64,000 bases of DNA from the NCBI GenBank assembly GCA_965205365.1, contig CBDBGT010000005.1:1-64000 (forward strand), given 5' to 3'. The position numbers and the translations under genes were made by a program. The notes beneath the pieces are model-generated. The model worked only from the letters and a program-made list of their open reading frames with translations, was not told the origin of the DNA and ran no database searches. Below are positions 41,956 to 50,812 of this stretch, in pieces. Position 1 is the first letter of the stretch; the number at the start of each line of letters is the position of its first letter. Origin of the DNA: JALZUR01 sp965205365 (GTDB lineage: Bacteria > Bdellovibrionota > Bdellovibrionia > Bdellovibrionales > UBA1609).

Positions 41956-43050
41956 ATGCTTTGGTCTCTGCGCCCAGGAGAACATATGTTTGCTCCGACT
42001 ATACAGGGAAGACAATTTGCCATGGGGAGTCTGGAAACAAGAAAGGTTATTAACCCTAAAAATCCTTTAGAAAAAAAGATCTCAATAATTTATTACGATA
42101 TCTCAGGCTCCATGAATGGACCCTTCATTGAAGTTCAAGACGCCCTTCTTATGGCTTTTGTTGATAAAGCCTTAAGTGAAACAGACGCCATAGGAAGAAC
42201 CACCCATGAAGTCTATTTAGTCCCATTTAATGACAACCTAGGGAAAAGTTTAAAGATCTCTTCAAGAGAAGATGCTTATGAGTTTCTTACGAAAAAAATG
42301 AATCAAATCACTAAAAACGATGGTGGAACCCAAATTCAACAAGCCCTTGAAAACTTTTATGACATTGTGTCTGCAAGCTATAAGAAAAAGTCGGCACAAG
42401 GTCGAGAAAAACTCTTTCAAAAAGCTAATATGATTCTTTTTACAGATGGTAAATCTACTATTGATATCCCAGCTCTTGAGAGTAAAAGAAACTCTATTCC
42501 TAGTGATGTTAAGATCAATATGAACTTGGTTTCCTTTGGTGATGCCGTGAACAAAGTATTAGAGTCTCTTTCTAAAAGCAATAAGCTTTCTTCAAGCAAG
42601 CCTACATTTAGACAACTGGACTCAAAAACTGTTAATGCAATTGCAGATATTTCAGTTAAATACGACCCAAATGCCTTTGCTACAAACCAGAGAATCACCG
42701 GATCTATGCTAGCTAAAATCAATACACTCTTAGATCAAATGCATGTAGATACACGACTTGAAAAGACTGACAATGGCATGAACCAAACTATTGCTCAAAT
42801 ACAAATTACAAAAAAAGATATAAGTCAGCTTTCTGGATTGAGAGAAATAATGAATTTAACACAAATAACAGAAATACTCACAACACTTAATATAAAGCCA
42901 TTAGTAAAAAAACGTTTAGTACAAGCAATCATTGATAATTATCAAAACCTTTCGAAAAGAAGCTGGAAAGAAATGACTTACCCAGAAAAAGACTCCTTTA
43001 AAAAACTACAGCAATGGAGTGAACATAGCCTAAATTTCCAGGAGCAGTAG
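41956..43050 (+). CDS. von Willebrand factor A-domain protein, probably 5'-truncated
   Basis: vWA domain from about residue 41: the MIDAS motif is DISGS (Asp48, Ser50, Ser52), with Thr in DGGTQIQ and Asp in LFTDGKS, so metal-dependent ligand binding looks preserved. The C-terminal ~120 residues are helical. The frame is open upstream to 41899 (IITRNPLDFSKMLWSLRPGE looks like genuine protein) but has no start codon there, and ATG 41956 has no Shine-Dalgarno. It faces the truncated FGE-like gene head to head, with only about a dozen bases between the frames, so a deletion or inversion probably joined two broken genes. Confidence 0.6.
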   Translation: MLWSLRPGEHMFAPTIQGRQFAMGSLETRKVINPKNPLEKKISIIYYDISGSMNGPFIEVQDALLMAFVDKALSETDAIGRTTHEVYLVPFNDNLGKSLKISSREDAYEFLTKKMNQITKNDGGTQIQQALENFYDIVSASYKKKSAQGREKLFQKANMILFTDGKSTIDIPALESKRNSIPSDVKINMNLVSFGDAVNKVLESLSKSNKLSSSKPTFRQLDSKTVNAIADISVKYDPNAFATNQRITGSMLAKINTLLDQMHVDTRLEKTDNGMNQTIAQIQITKKDISQLSGLREIMNLTQITEILTTLNIKPLVKKRLVQAIIDNYQNLSKRSWKEMTYPEKDSFKKLQQWSEHSLNFQEQ

Positions 43051-43142
43051 TTGTGCTTCACTTTCAACTTCATTATGGGTGAGGGGTGTTTTTCAATATT
43101 TTAAAAATACTGTTAAGCTATTCTAGTGGTTCATGGAGTAAA

Positions 43143-43233
43143 TGGCGGAGGGCGGGGGATTCGAACCCCCGAGACGCTATAAACGCCTGTCAGTTTTCAA
43201 GACTGGTGCATTCAACCACTCTGCCAGCCCTCC
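43143..43233 (-). tRNA. tRNA-Ser (anticodon UGA)
   Basis: 91-nt cloverleaf including an encoded CCA. Acceptor stem GGAGGGC/GCCCTCC, D-arm GGCAGAGTGGTTGAATGCAC, anticodon loop CTTGAAA giving UGA, a long variable arm (GGCGTTTATAGCGTC) diagnostic of class II tRNA, and the T-loop GGTTCGAATCC. It lies 47 bp downstream of the sppA stop on the same strand, and serS is one gene further upstream. Confidence 0.96.
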
Positions 43234-43280
43234 ACAAACAGTTCTATTATAATAGATCAATAAAGGGCAATGATTTTTTA

Positions 43281-45092
43281 TTAATTTATAGTCATTGTAT
43301 AAGGAGATAACATTAGAATCTGCTCGTTACCAAAGCGTTCTTTAATTTTTCTTGTATATTCCATTGGTGAGCTTAAGGTTTCGTAGGCATTTTGAAGTTT
43401 TACGCCTACACTAAGGAAATCATTTAACAGCCCTTGAAAAGCTTTTTTCTTTGGATAAAAATCTAAATCATAATCCTCTAATTTTAACTCTCCAGCCAAA
43501 GCCACTACACAGTCTTCTAAACCACCAAGTTCATCCACTAGACCAACTTCTTTAGCTTGAACACCTGACCAAACTCTGCCCTGAGCAACCATTTTAACAT
43601 CAGAAAGCTTAGTGTAACCTCTGCCTTTTTCAACCACACTTAAAAAACTCTTATAAACCCTACCTATATCTTTTTGAAAAATAGCTTTCTCATTCTCGCC
43701 CATAGCACGCATACTCGAACCTAAGTCTGCGTATTTATTTGTAACTACTCTATCAAATGTTAAGCCTAATTTATGCCTAAAAGTTTTCTGGATATTAAAC
43801 AGTACTGAAAACACTCCTATTGATCCTGTAATTGTGTTTATATTTGCAAAAATTTTATTTGCTCCCGCTGCTATATAATAACCTCCTGACGCTGCAACAT
43901 CTCCCATGGAAACATAGACTGGTTTTTTAGTTTTTAGCTTTTCTATTTCATGCCAAATAACATTAGATGCTAGGGCACTACCTCCTGGAGAATTAACTCT
44001 TAAAACAACACCTTTAATTTTTTCATCTAATCTTATTTTTTGAAGTTGTCTTACAACTGAATCTGAACCAATAATACCTTTTTCAGAAGAACCCTGTACA
44101 ATTGCACCTTCAAGAACAAGAACCCCAATTGTATTTGCTTTTTTCTCCTGACGATTAAAAAGTGAACCTTGCTCCAAGGCTGCAAACATACTTTCTTCCT
44201 TTAACGCCTCATACTCTCTTATGGAAACAATCCTCTTTAAATCACTTTCTTTAACACTAGTTTCTTTTTCTTGTAAAAGCATTTCCACTAAATCTGTATA
44301 TCTTATTACATCGTCAATTAAATCAATTTTTTCTGCCTCCTTTGCAGTTCTCACTGTTGCGTTCTCTGCAAACTCCCTTAGGTTATTCACATCAACGTTC
44401 CTGCTAATAGATATAACTTCTAAAGCTTCCTCCCAAAGGTCTTCTAACAGCTCCTCTGTTTGCTGTCTTGATTCAAAGCTCATTTTTTGTTTAGTAAATG
44501 GCTCAATTGCAGATTTAAATCTTCCAGCTTTAAAAATAATTGGCTCAAGCTCTAATTTATCAAACAACCCTTTATAAAAAACTGGTGTTATAGCAAAACC
44601 GTCCCAATTTACTTCACCCGTGAGGTGCATATAAATATTTTTTGCAACTGAAGCTATATAAATAGATTTCTCATCTACAACCTCCCCAAAAGCAATGATA
44701 CTTTTTTTAGACTCTGAAAAATCTAGAAGAATTTTTCTAAGCTCTTTAGCCATAGACCACCCAATTGGTGTAGCTGAAGTCATTTTTATTAAAATACCCT
44801 GAACTCTATCATCTCCTGAAGCTTCTTCTAAGGTCTTTCGAATATCATGAAGATTATACCCTCCTCCTTGAGTTTCTAAAAAACTTTCATTTAAAAGATC
44901 TGTAATATTTTGTGCAAGATCTAAAACAAGAATAGAGTTGTTTTTTAACCCTTGAATACCTGTATTATTGCGACCTTCAAAAAACATACTTACACTAGTT
45001 ATGGCTAAAGTGATTAAAAAAAGAGCCCCTACAATTACCCCAAAAGCAGACCCTAAAAAAGATCCAAAAAATATTTTTAAAAATTGCTTCAT
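43281..45092 (-). CDS. sppA: Signal peptide peptidase SppA, 67K type
   Basis: Membrane-bound serine protease that degrades cleaved signal peptides. One N-terminal membrane segment (12-36) is followed by two tandem S49 domains as in E. coli SppA. The catalytic Lys is in GRFKSAIEPF (Lys193) and the nucleophilic Ser in GDVAASGGYY (Ser402), the same two-domain dyad arrangement. 603 residues. It is 10 bp after serS in an apparent operon. Confidence 0.92.
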   Translation of the reverse strand: MKQFLKIFFGSFLGSAFGVIVGALFLITLAITSVSMFFEGRNNTGIQGLKNNSILVLDLAQNITDLLNESFLETQGGGYNLHDIRKTLEEASGDDRVQGILIKMTSATPIGWSMAKELRKILLDFSESKKSIIAFGEVVDEKSIYIASVAKNIYMHLTGEVNWDGFAITPVFYKGLFDKLELEPIIFKAGRFKSAIEPFTKQKMSFESRQQTEELLEDLWEEALEVISISRNVDVNNLREFAENATVRTAKEAEKIDLIDDVIRYTDLVEMLLQEKETSVKESDLKRIVSIREYEALKEESMFAALEQGSLFNRQEKKANTIGVLVLEGAIVQGSSEKGIIGSDSVVRQLQKIRLDEKIKGVVLRVNSPGGSALASNVIWHEIEKLKTKKPVYVSMGDVAASGGYYIAAGANKIFANINTITGSIGVFSVLFNIQKTFRHKLGLTFDRVVTNKYADLGSSMRAMGENEKAIFQKDIGRVYKSFLSVVEKGRGYTKLSDVKMVAQGRVWSGVQAKEVGLVDELGGLEDCVVALAGELKLEDYDLDFYPKKKAFQGLLNDFLSVGVKLQNAYETLSSPMEYTRKIKERFGNEQILMLSPYTMTIN

Positions 45093-45102
45093 TTAAAGCT
45101 CC

Positions 45103-46395
45103 TCATCTAATGATTTCCTTACCCATATATTTTCTCAAAACCTGTGGCACAACTATAGACCCATCTTCTTGTTGATAGTTCTCATAGATTGCCACCATTG
45201 TTCTTCCTACGGCCAGACCTGAGCCATTTAAGGTGTGTATTAATACAGGCTTTCCTCCAGTAAAAGGTTTAAACCTAATGTTTGCACGCCTAGCTTGAAA
45301 ATCTCCAAAATTAGAACAAGAACTAATTTCCCTATAAGCTTGTAGCCCTGGAAGCCATACGTTTATATCAAAGCACTTCATTGCTCCAAAGCTTATATCT
45401 CCTGAGCACAACTGCACTGTTTGATAGTGTAGCTTAAGATCTTGGAGAATACTTTCAGCATCTTTTAAAAGCTTTAAATGCTCTTCTTCTGATTTATCCG
45501 GATGAGTCAATTTAACAACTTCTACTTTATTAAACTGATGCTGCCTAATTAAGCCTTTGGTGTCTTTGCCATAACTTCCCGCCTCAGACCTAAAGCAAGG
45601 GGTGTAGGCTGTAAAATTTTTTGGTAAATCTTTTTCTTTAACAATTTCCTCAGAGTAAAGGTTAGTTAATGGAACCTCAGCTGTTGGAATTAAATAGCCA
45701 TCTTTGCCTTCAATTTTAAAAACATCTTCTCTAAATTTAGGAAAATTACTAGTTCCAAACAACGCTTTAGAATTTACCATAAGGGGTGGAAATATTTCCT
45801 CATAGCCGTGCTCTTGCACATGCTTATCCAACATAAACTGTATTAAAGCTCTCTCAAGCTTTGCCCCATCTCCTCTTAAAAAAACAAAGCGAGAACCTGA
45901 TACTTTACTTGCACGATTAAAATCCATTGTTCCGTTAGCTTCCCCAAGTTCCCAGTGTTCTTTTGTTTTAAACTGATAAATTTTTTTTTCTCCCCACTCA
46001 CCAACAATAACATTGTCCTCTTCTGAGCGACCAATGGGAACATTTTTATCTAAGGAATTTGGTAAGATTTGAATAAGCTTATCAATTTCACCCTGAGCTT
46101 TTTCAACTAAAACCTCTAAGACTTTAATTTCTTTACTTAAAGACTTCATTTTTAATACTAAATCTTTTGAAACTAACCCCTTCCTCTTTATTTCTCCAAA
46201 TTCCTCACTAGCTTTTTTTTGTTCAAATTTTTTAGTTTCAAAATTGTGAATTGAATTTTTTCTTTTCTTATCAAGGGTCAAAAGAAGATTGACTTCATCT
46301 CCTGACATACCACGATGAATTAAATTTTTCTTATAAATTTCAAAATTAGCAACACCTTCTTTGGAATTTTCATATAGCCATTTTAAATCAATCAA
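45103..46395 (-). CDS. serS: Seryl-tRNA synthetase
   Basis: Class II aminoacyl-tRNA synthetase. The N-terminal coiled-coil arm (residues ~35-100) contacts the long variable arm of tRNA-Ser. Motif 2 is in FRSEAGSYGKDTKGLIRQHQ and motif 3 in NGSGLAVGRTMVAIYENYQ. 430 residues, normal length. It is the third gene of the TPR/GYF-small membrane protein-serS-sppA run. Confidence 0.95.
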   Translation of the reverse strand: MIDLKWLYENSKEGVANFEIYKKNLIHRGMSGDEVNLLLTLDKKRKNSIHNFETKKFEQKKASEEFGEIKRKGLVSKDLVLKMKSLSKEIKVLEVLVEKAQGEIDKLIQILPNSLDKNVPIGRSEEDNVIVGEWGEKKIYQFKTKEHWELGEANGTMDFNRASKVSGSRFVFLRGDGAKLERALIQFMLDKHVQEHGYEEIFPPLMVNSKALFGTSNFPKFREDVFKIEGKDGYLIPTAEVPLTNLYSEEIVKEKDLPKNFTAYTPCFRSEAGSYGKDTKGLIRQHQFNKVEVVKLTHPDKSEEEHLKLLKDAESILQDLKLHYQTVQLCSGDISFGAMKCFDINVWLPGLQAYREISSCSNFGDFQARRANIRFKPFTGGKPVLIHTLNGSGLAVGRTMVAIYENYQQEDGSIVVPQVLRKYMGKEIIR

Positions 46396-46423
46396 TTTAT
46401 AACTCCCACTTACACACTTTAAC

Positions 46424-46711
46424 CTAAATATTTGGCCCTAAAACAATATACAACCTAAACATAAAAAGCAGAAAAACAACAAGAGCATCAAATACTAATA
46501 TTGATATTAAACCGCATTTATGAAACCACCTCCAAAAAAAAATTTGTCCTGCAGTTAAGGCAAACAAAAATGAAAACACTCCGTAATTAAAAATAGAAAA
46601 CCCAAAAACAGCAATAATAAAACTAAAAATAAACCCTGAGAGCCATTTAATTAGCCACACAAGAAATCTTGAAAACATCGCTCCACCGCCTGGTTCATCT
46701 ATTAAAATCAC
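46424..46711 (-). CDS. Small predicted membrane protein
   Basis: 95 residues with three hydrophobic segments (FLVWLIKWLSGFIFSFII, FNYGVFSFLFALTAGQIFF and ISILVFDALVVFLLFMF). No recognised family. The GTG start overlaps the stop of the TPR gene (GTGA), which supports it as a real coupled gene. An ATG 12 codons in (MFSRFLVWL) is an alternative. Confidence 0.6.
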   Translation of the reverse strand: MILIDEPGGGAMFSRFLVWLIKWLSGFIFSFIIAVFGFSIFNYGVFSFLFALTAGQIFFWRWFHKCGLISILVFDALVVFLLFMFRLYIVLGPNI

Positions 46712-49700
46712 TTTTCCTCAACCATACTTTTAAGCTTGTTAAGCTTGTTTTCAATATCTTTTTGGTTTGGGGCATTGGGATATATTAACAAAAAATTCTC
46801 ATATGCTTTTAAGGCCTCTATATATCCCCCCTGTTGTTCATATATTTGAGCTGTTTCCAACCAAATACGAGGGTTTGTTTTGTCTAAACTTTCTGCCACA
46901 GCAGCACTTGCTCTGGCCTGGTCCAATGCACCACTTAGCCTATAACAACGAGCCATATCAATATAAACCTCACCAGGCTGATGCGCTTTTTCTATGGCAC
47001 TTTTATAACTTTTTGCACAAAGCTTATACCAAGAAACCATCTCACTATAAATCTCTGAATAAGTACTGTCTTGGGTATTAGTAGTTTCAGCCTTATTTTT
47101 GGCTATATTTCCAAGAATACGATAATTCTCAGCCATTAATAGGTAAGATTCAAAGTGTGACGGGTTCTTTAATAATTCTTGCTTACATAAGCTAATGGCC
47201 TTTTGAGCCTTTGCTGGATTTTGTTCTTTTTCAGCAAGGAGCTTTACTGCTGCTGCCCATTGATATAGCAGATCTGGAAATAATGGATTAGTGCGCTCCA
47301 CTCTCTCAAATTGCTGAATTGCTTGGTTTGGTTTTAGATTTTGCGTAAACATAACTCCACTTTCAAAAAGAGGCTCCACTTTTGTCGGCTTTATTAAATA
47401 CGCTCTCTCATAACTATCTAAGGCTTCCTCAAGTTTACCTAAAGCCCTCATAGCTTTTGCATGGGTCATAACTCCATCCCAAAATTTCCATTCTAAAAGC
47501 TTATTCCCTCTTTGAGCAATTTTAGCAGCTTTTTCATACTGTTGATCTTTAATATGTATATTTGCAAGGATGATTTGATATTTTAAATTTCCAGAAGAAG
47601 ATTTCATACGGTCATTAATATATTTATTTCCATAACTAAACCCTTGGGTCTTTACCAATAGCTCAGCATATAAGTTTTCAAGGTCAAAAAAAGAAGCGTT
47701 GCTTTCTATGGCAGTACGTGCATAAACGTAAGCTGTTTCAGTTTTGCCAAGTTTTTTTAAAGCCTTTATAGCAACAATAACTGACTCCACATCATTAGAA
47801 TATATTTTTAATGCCTGCTCAGTAAGCTTAAGCGCCCTTTGATAGTTTTTACGATAAAACTCTATTTGAGCAAAGCCTCTATAAACTTCATAGTTTAATT
47901 TATCTACTCCTCTAGCCTTCATCAACACCCTTGCTGCATCAGTCAATCTATACTGATTAATCAAAAACTTTGCTAAGGTAATATAAGCCTTTATTTCTTT
48001 AGGGTTGGCCGCCACAGCAAGCTCAGCCCACCTAATGGCATCTTTTATAAAAGATCGATTCCAATAACAATTAGCAATCTGTAATGCTGTAAAACTATTC
48101 CTAGGGTTAATTTTATAAGCTTTTTTATAAAATACAGTTGCAGAGTTCCACTCCTCATTATTATAAAATGCATCAGCTTCAGCAAGAATATACTTATCTG
48201 CAAAAGACTTATCAGCTTCAGATCCTATGGATATTAAAATATTCTTTGCTGAAATATTTGACTGATCTAAATTAAATGCAACTTTTGCCAATTTTTTTGC
48301 TTTTAAAGTTTTTCCTTGCTTTAAATACTCCTTTCCAACAGCAGAATAGGCTCGTGATTGAATATATTCATCCACTTCACCTTTTTTAGTAAGCTTCACA
48401 GCTTTATTAAAATACTTTAAACTCGCTTTAAACTTACTAAAAGCTTCAATATTTAAAATTGCTAGTTGAAACAAAGCTTCTGGATGATTAGGATTCAACT
48501 TTAAAACTTTACTAAAGACATTATAAGCCTCTTGACTACGATTTTGCCTCTTATACACCTCACCCAAAAGCATCCAAGGTGGAATCCATTTATCCTCAAT
48601 TTTTAAAGAGCTCTCTAAAAAAGAAGAGGCAAAACTATACCTCTCTCTCACAAACAATAAAAAACCCTTTAAATATCTAAGGTAAAAAGAGTTTCCCCCA
48701 GATTTTCTTTCTGAACTCAAATATGAATCTACAATTACATTAGCTTCATTATTTTTTCCCCTTAAAATCATTTCTATAATTCTGCAAACATATAAAACCT
48801 CTCCACCACCAACTCCATAGGCTCTTTTCTCCATCTTGGAAACAACATAAAAATCTGATTCTGTTTTAGCTGTGTAGTTCCATAGCCTTAAATATGATGC
48901 ACACAGTAAAATAAGACTCATTTTATTTTTAGGTTCGTAAGATAAAACACCATTAAGCAACAGCTGCCCCTTTATAATATTAGGAACCAAATCGGTTTGT
49001 ATCAATTTTATGGCCGTTACAAGACTTTTTTTCTTTTCAACAGAATTTTTAACTTTAAATTTAGATTTTTCAGGAAGAACAAATCTATACATATTTGACT
49101 GCCTAGCCGCTTTATCTTCAAGAAAAAATAAACTTATAAATGATCCTATTCCAATTACTATAATTAAATATAAAATCTTTTTATTTCTTATACGCGTTTT
49201 ATCTTTTTCTTTTAACTTAACTAATCTATCAACTATTAATGCTTGCCTATCTTCAAATAATTGCAAACGCCCTTTACTCTCTCTATAAGGTTTAGACACT
49301 TTAGGTGGAGGAGATGAAAGCTTATCCTTAGCGCTGACCTTATCCTCATTAAAACCCTCTTTATCTACATCATCTGGAAAAATGGGCTCAGCTTCGCTTA
49401 AAACATCTTCAACTTTAAAATCTACAGATTTACTACTTGAGTCCACCTTGTCTGTTTCATGGGATTTAATAGGCCTGCCTTTTAAGTCAGAAGGTGAATC
49501 TTTTTTTTCCTCAATCTGAACCTCTGTACTAGACAAAACAGCAAGCATATAATTAAAAAAATCTGGTTCTGCTGAAATTTCCTGCCACGCACCTTCAGGA
49601 TATGATGCTATTTGCTCGTCACCGACTAACACCCCATTTTTAATCTGAATAAGAATTTCATTTGTTTCAAAGGGCCCTTGAACTTGGCCAAGGGCGTCTT

Positions 49701-49722
49701 TAACAATCCATAAATTACTCAC
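46708..49722 (-). CDS. GYF-domain and TPR-repeat membrane protein
   Basis: 1004 residues. The N-terminus is a GYF_2-like domain (WIVKDALGQVQGPFETNEIL ... GAWQEI), which binds proline-rich peptides. A charged linker leads to one membrane segment (~183-201). The remaining 800 residues hold some 18 TPR-like helical hairpins (WIPPWMLLGEVYKRQNRSQE, NPNHPEALFQLAILN), presumably periplasmic. It may be a scaffold for a secretion or motility machine. No named homologue recognised. First gene of its operon. Confidence 0.75.
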   Translation of the reverse strand: MSNLWIVKDALGQVQGPFETNEILIQIKNGVLVGDEQIASYPEGAWQEISAEPDFFNYMLAVLSSTEVQIEEKKDSPSDLKGRPIKSHETDKVDSSSKSVDFKVEDVLSEAEPIFPDDVDKEGFNEDKVSAKDKLSSPPPKVSKPYRESKGRLQLFEDRQALIVDRLVKLKEKDKTRIRNKKILYLIIVIGIGSFISLFFLEDKAARQSNMYRFVLPEKSKFKVKNSVEKKKSLVTAIKLIQTDLVPNIIKGQLLLNGVLSYEPKNKMSLILLCASYLRLWNYTAKTESDFYVVSKMEKRAYGVGGGEVLYVCRIIEMILRGKNNEANVIVDSYLSSERKSGGNSFYLRYLKGFLLFVRERYSFASSFLESSLKIEDKWIPPWMLLGEVYKRQNRSQEAYNVFSKVLKLNPNHPEALFQLAILNIEAFSKFKASLKYFNKAVKLTKKGEVDEYIQSRAYSAVGKEYLKQGKTLKAKKLAKVAFNLDQSNISAKNILISIGSEADKSFADKYILAEADAFYNNEEWNSATVFYKKAYKINPRNSFTALQIANCYWNRSFIKDAIRWAELAVAANPKEIKAYITLAKFLINQYRLTDAARVLMKARGVDKLNYEVYRGFAQIEFYRKNYQRALKLTEQALKIYSNDVESVIVAIKALKKLGKTETAYVYARTAIESNASFFDLENLYAELLVKTQGFSYGNKYINDRMKSSSGNLKYQIILANIHIKDQQYEKAAKIAQRGNKLLEWKFWDGVMTHAKAMRALGKLEEALDSYERAYLIKPTKVEPLFESGVMFTQNLKPNQAIQQFERVERTNPLFPDLLYQWAAAVKLLAEKEQNPAKAQKAISLCKQELLKNPSHFESYLLMAENYRILGNIAKNKAETTNTQDSTYSEIYSEMVSWYKLCAKSYKSAIEKAHQPGEVYIDMARCYRLSGALDQARASAAVAESLDKTNPRIWLETAQIYEQQGGYIEALKAYENFLLIYPNAPNQKDIENKLNKLKSMVEEK

Positions 49723-50179
49723 TCGCCCTCCTTTAAGTTTCTGTTGAAAAAGCTAATTTCATACTGGCATAAAGTCTATAAACTAACATAATTACAGAAT
49801 AACTTTAAATTCTACACCTAATTAGGTCTGAAGCAAAAAAAAACTCTCTTACCACTCTCACACTACAAGACTTAATGCTTAAACCTAGAAGGGCTTAAAA
49901 AAAACTAAAGTAGAACAAATATGCACTTTATTTTTAAGCCAATAAGGCGTGCCCTTATAAGCAGGCCCTGAATTCAACAAGGATGCCCAATTCATTGAAT
50001 AAAAATAATGGGAAAAACTCGACTTATGGAGGTTTTTCAAATACTCAAAAAAGTTTTATTAAATCCTTTATAAAGACAACTTAAAGTTATTTTAGCTTCT
50101 CAAAGTTTTAGAAAGTTAAAAAATAATGGCAATGTTATAGCGGCCATTTTATAGAAATTTAGAACTAGCAGCCTTAAAG
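49723..50179. other. Intergenic region upstream of the TPR operon
   Basis: No supported gene. AT-rich with a few GC-richer patches around 49945-49975 (AAGGCGTGCCCTTATAAG). The promoter of the minus-strand TPR operon should be here, but no clear box pair is seen. Confidence 0.4.
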
Positions 50180-50398
50180 ATGTTTTCAGAAAAATTTTGT
50201 CCCTGGAAAATAGCCCATACCCCCCCCTTTAACCGTTGGACACAAAAAGGCTTATGGAATAATTTTTTTACTGTACAAGAAGAAATCAATACAGAGTGGG
50301 TATCCATAAACGAAACTTACATACCCACTTATCAACATGCTAGTGGAGCTAAAAATGGAGAAGAGCGTGCAATTGGAAGAGAAAAGATTTTATTATAA
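50180..50398 (+). pseudogene. IS5-family transposase relic
   Basis: About 70 residues resemble the N-terminal and first catalytic region of IS5-type transposases: CPWKIAHTPPFNRWTQKGLW corresponds to the RFxRWxxxGxW region, and INTEWVSINETYIPTYQHAS corresponds to EWxMIDSTxxxAHQHA, ending GAKNGEERAIGREK. The first catalytic Asp is replaced (INET for IDST), so it is inactive. The remaining element is not recognisable; 50399-50812 holds AT-rich DNA with no supported gene. Confidence 0.55.
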
Positions 50399-50812
50399 AC
50401 TTAACATTCCACATAAAAACAAGTTTCTTCTTCTTTTTAATAAACAGCTCTTAAAAAAATATATTGTTTGTTTTAAAATTTTAAAGAAGAAACTCTACCT
50501 TAAACATACAAGAAGCTGCAACTTAAAAAAACCTTATGATAAATTTACTTTTAACTCTTAGAGTGTATTGTTCGCGCTCTTTTTAAATTTTAATACTTAT
50601 TAAAACCTCCTGGAGAAGATTATTATAAAAAAAAATTTAAAAAGTTTAAGCTTAAGTTAAATAAAAATTAAAGTCTAAAGCTATTATTTAGTCAGTATAG
50701 GAAAATGTTTTATAAATTTTAATAAACTTTTGATTTTATAAAAAACTTTGATAATATTCTTTTTTTTAGCCAAACTATATTTAATTCATCTTTTATAAAG
50801 CTAAATAAAAAA

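Noticed and set aside
41818..42015. Minus-strand frame upstream of the FGE-like pseudogene as its missing N-terminus
   Set aside because: It is antisense to the vWA coding frame, is out of frame with the FGE-like domain and carries no signal peptide.
43086..43310. Plus-strand frame of 74 codons over the tRNA gene
   Set aside because: It is the antisense of tRNA-Ser and flanks; no protein features.
43143..46395. Functional link between tRNA-Ser, sppA and serS
   Set aside because: Adjacency is suggestive, but there is no T-box or other shared control visible, so it is not reported as a finding.
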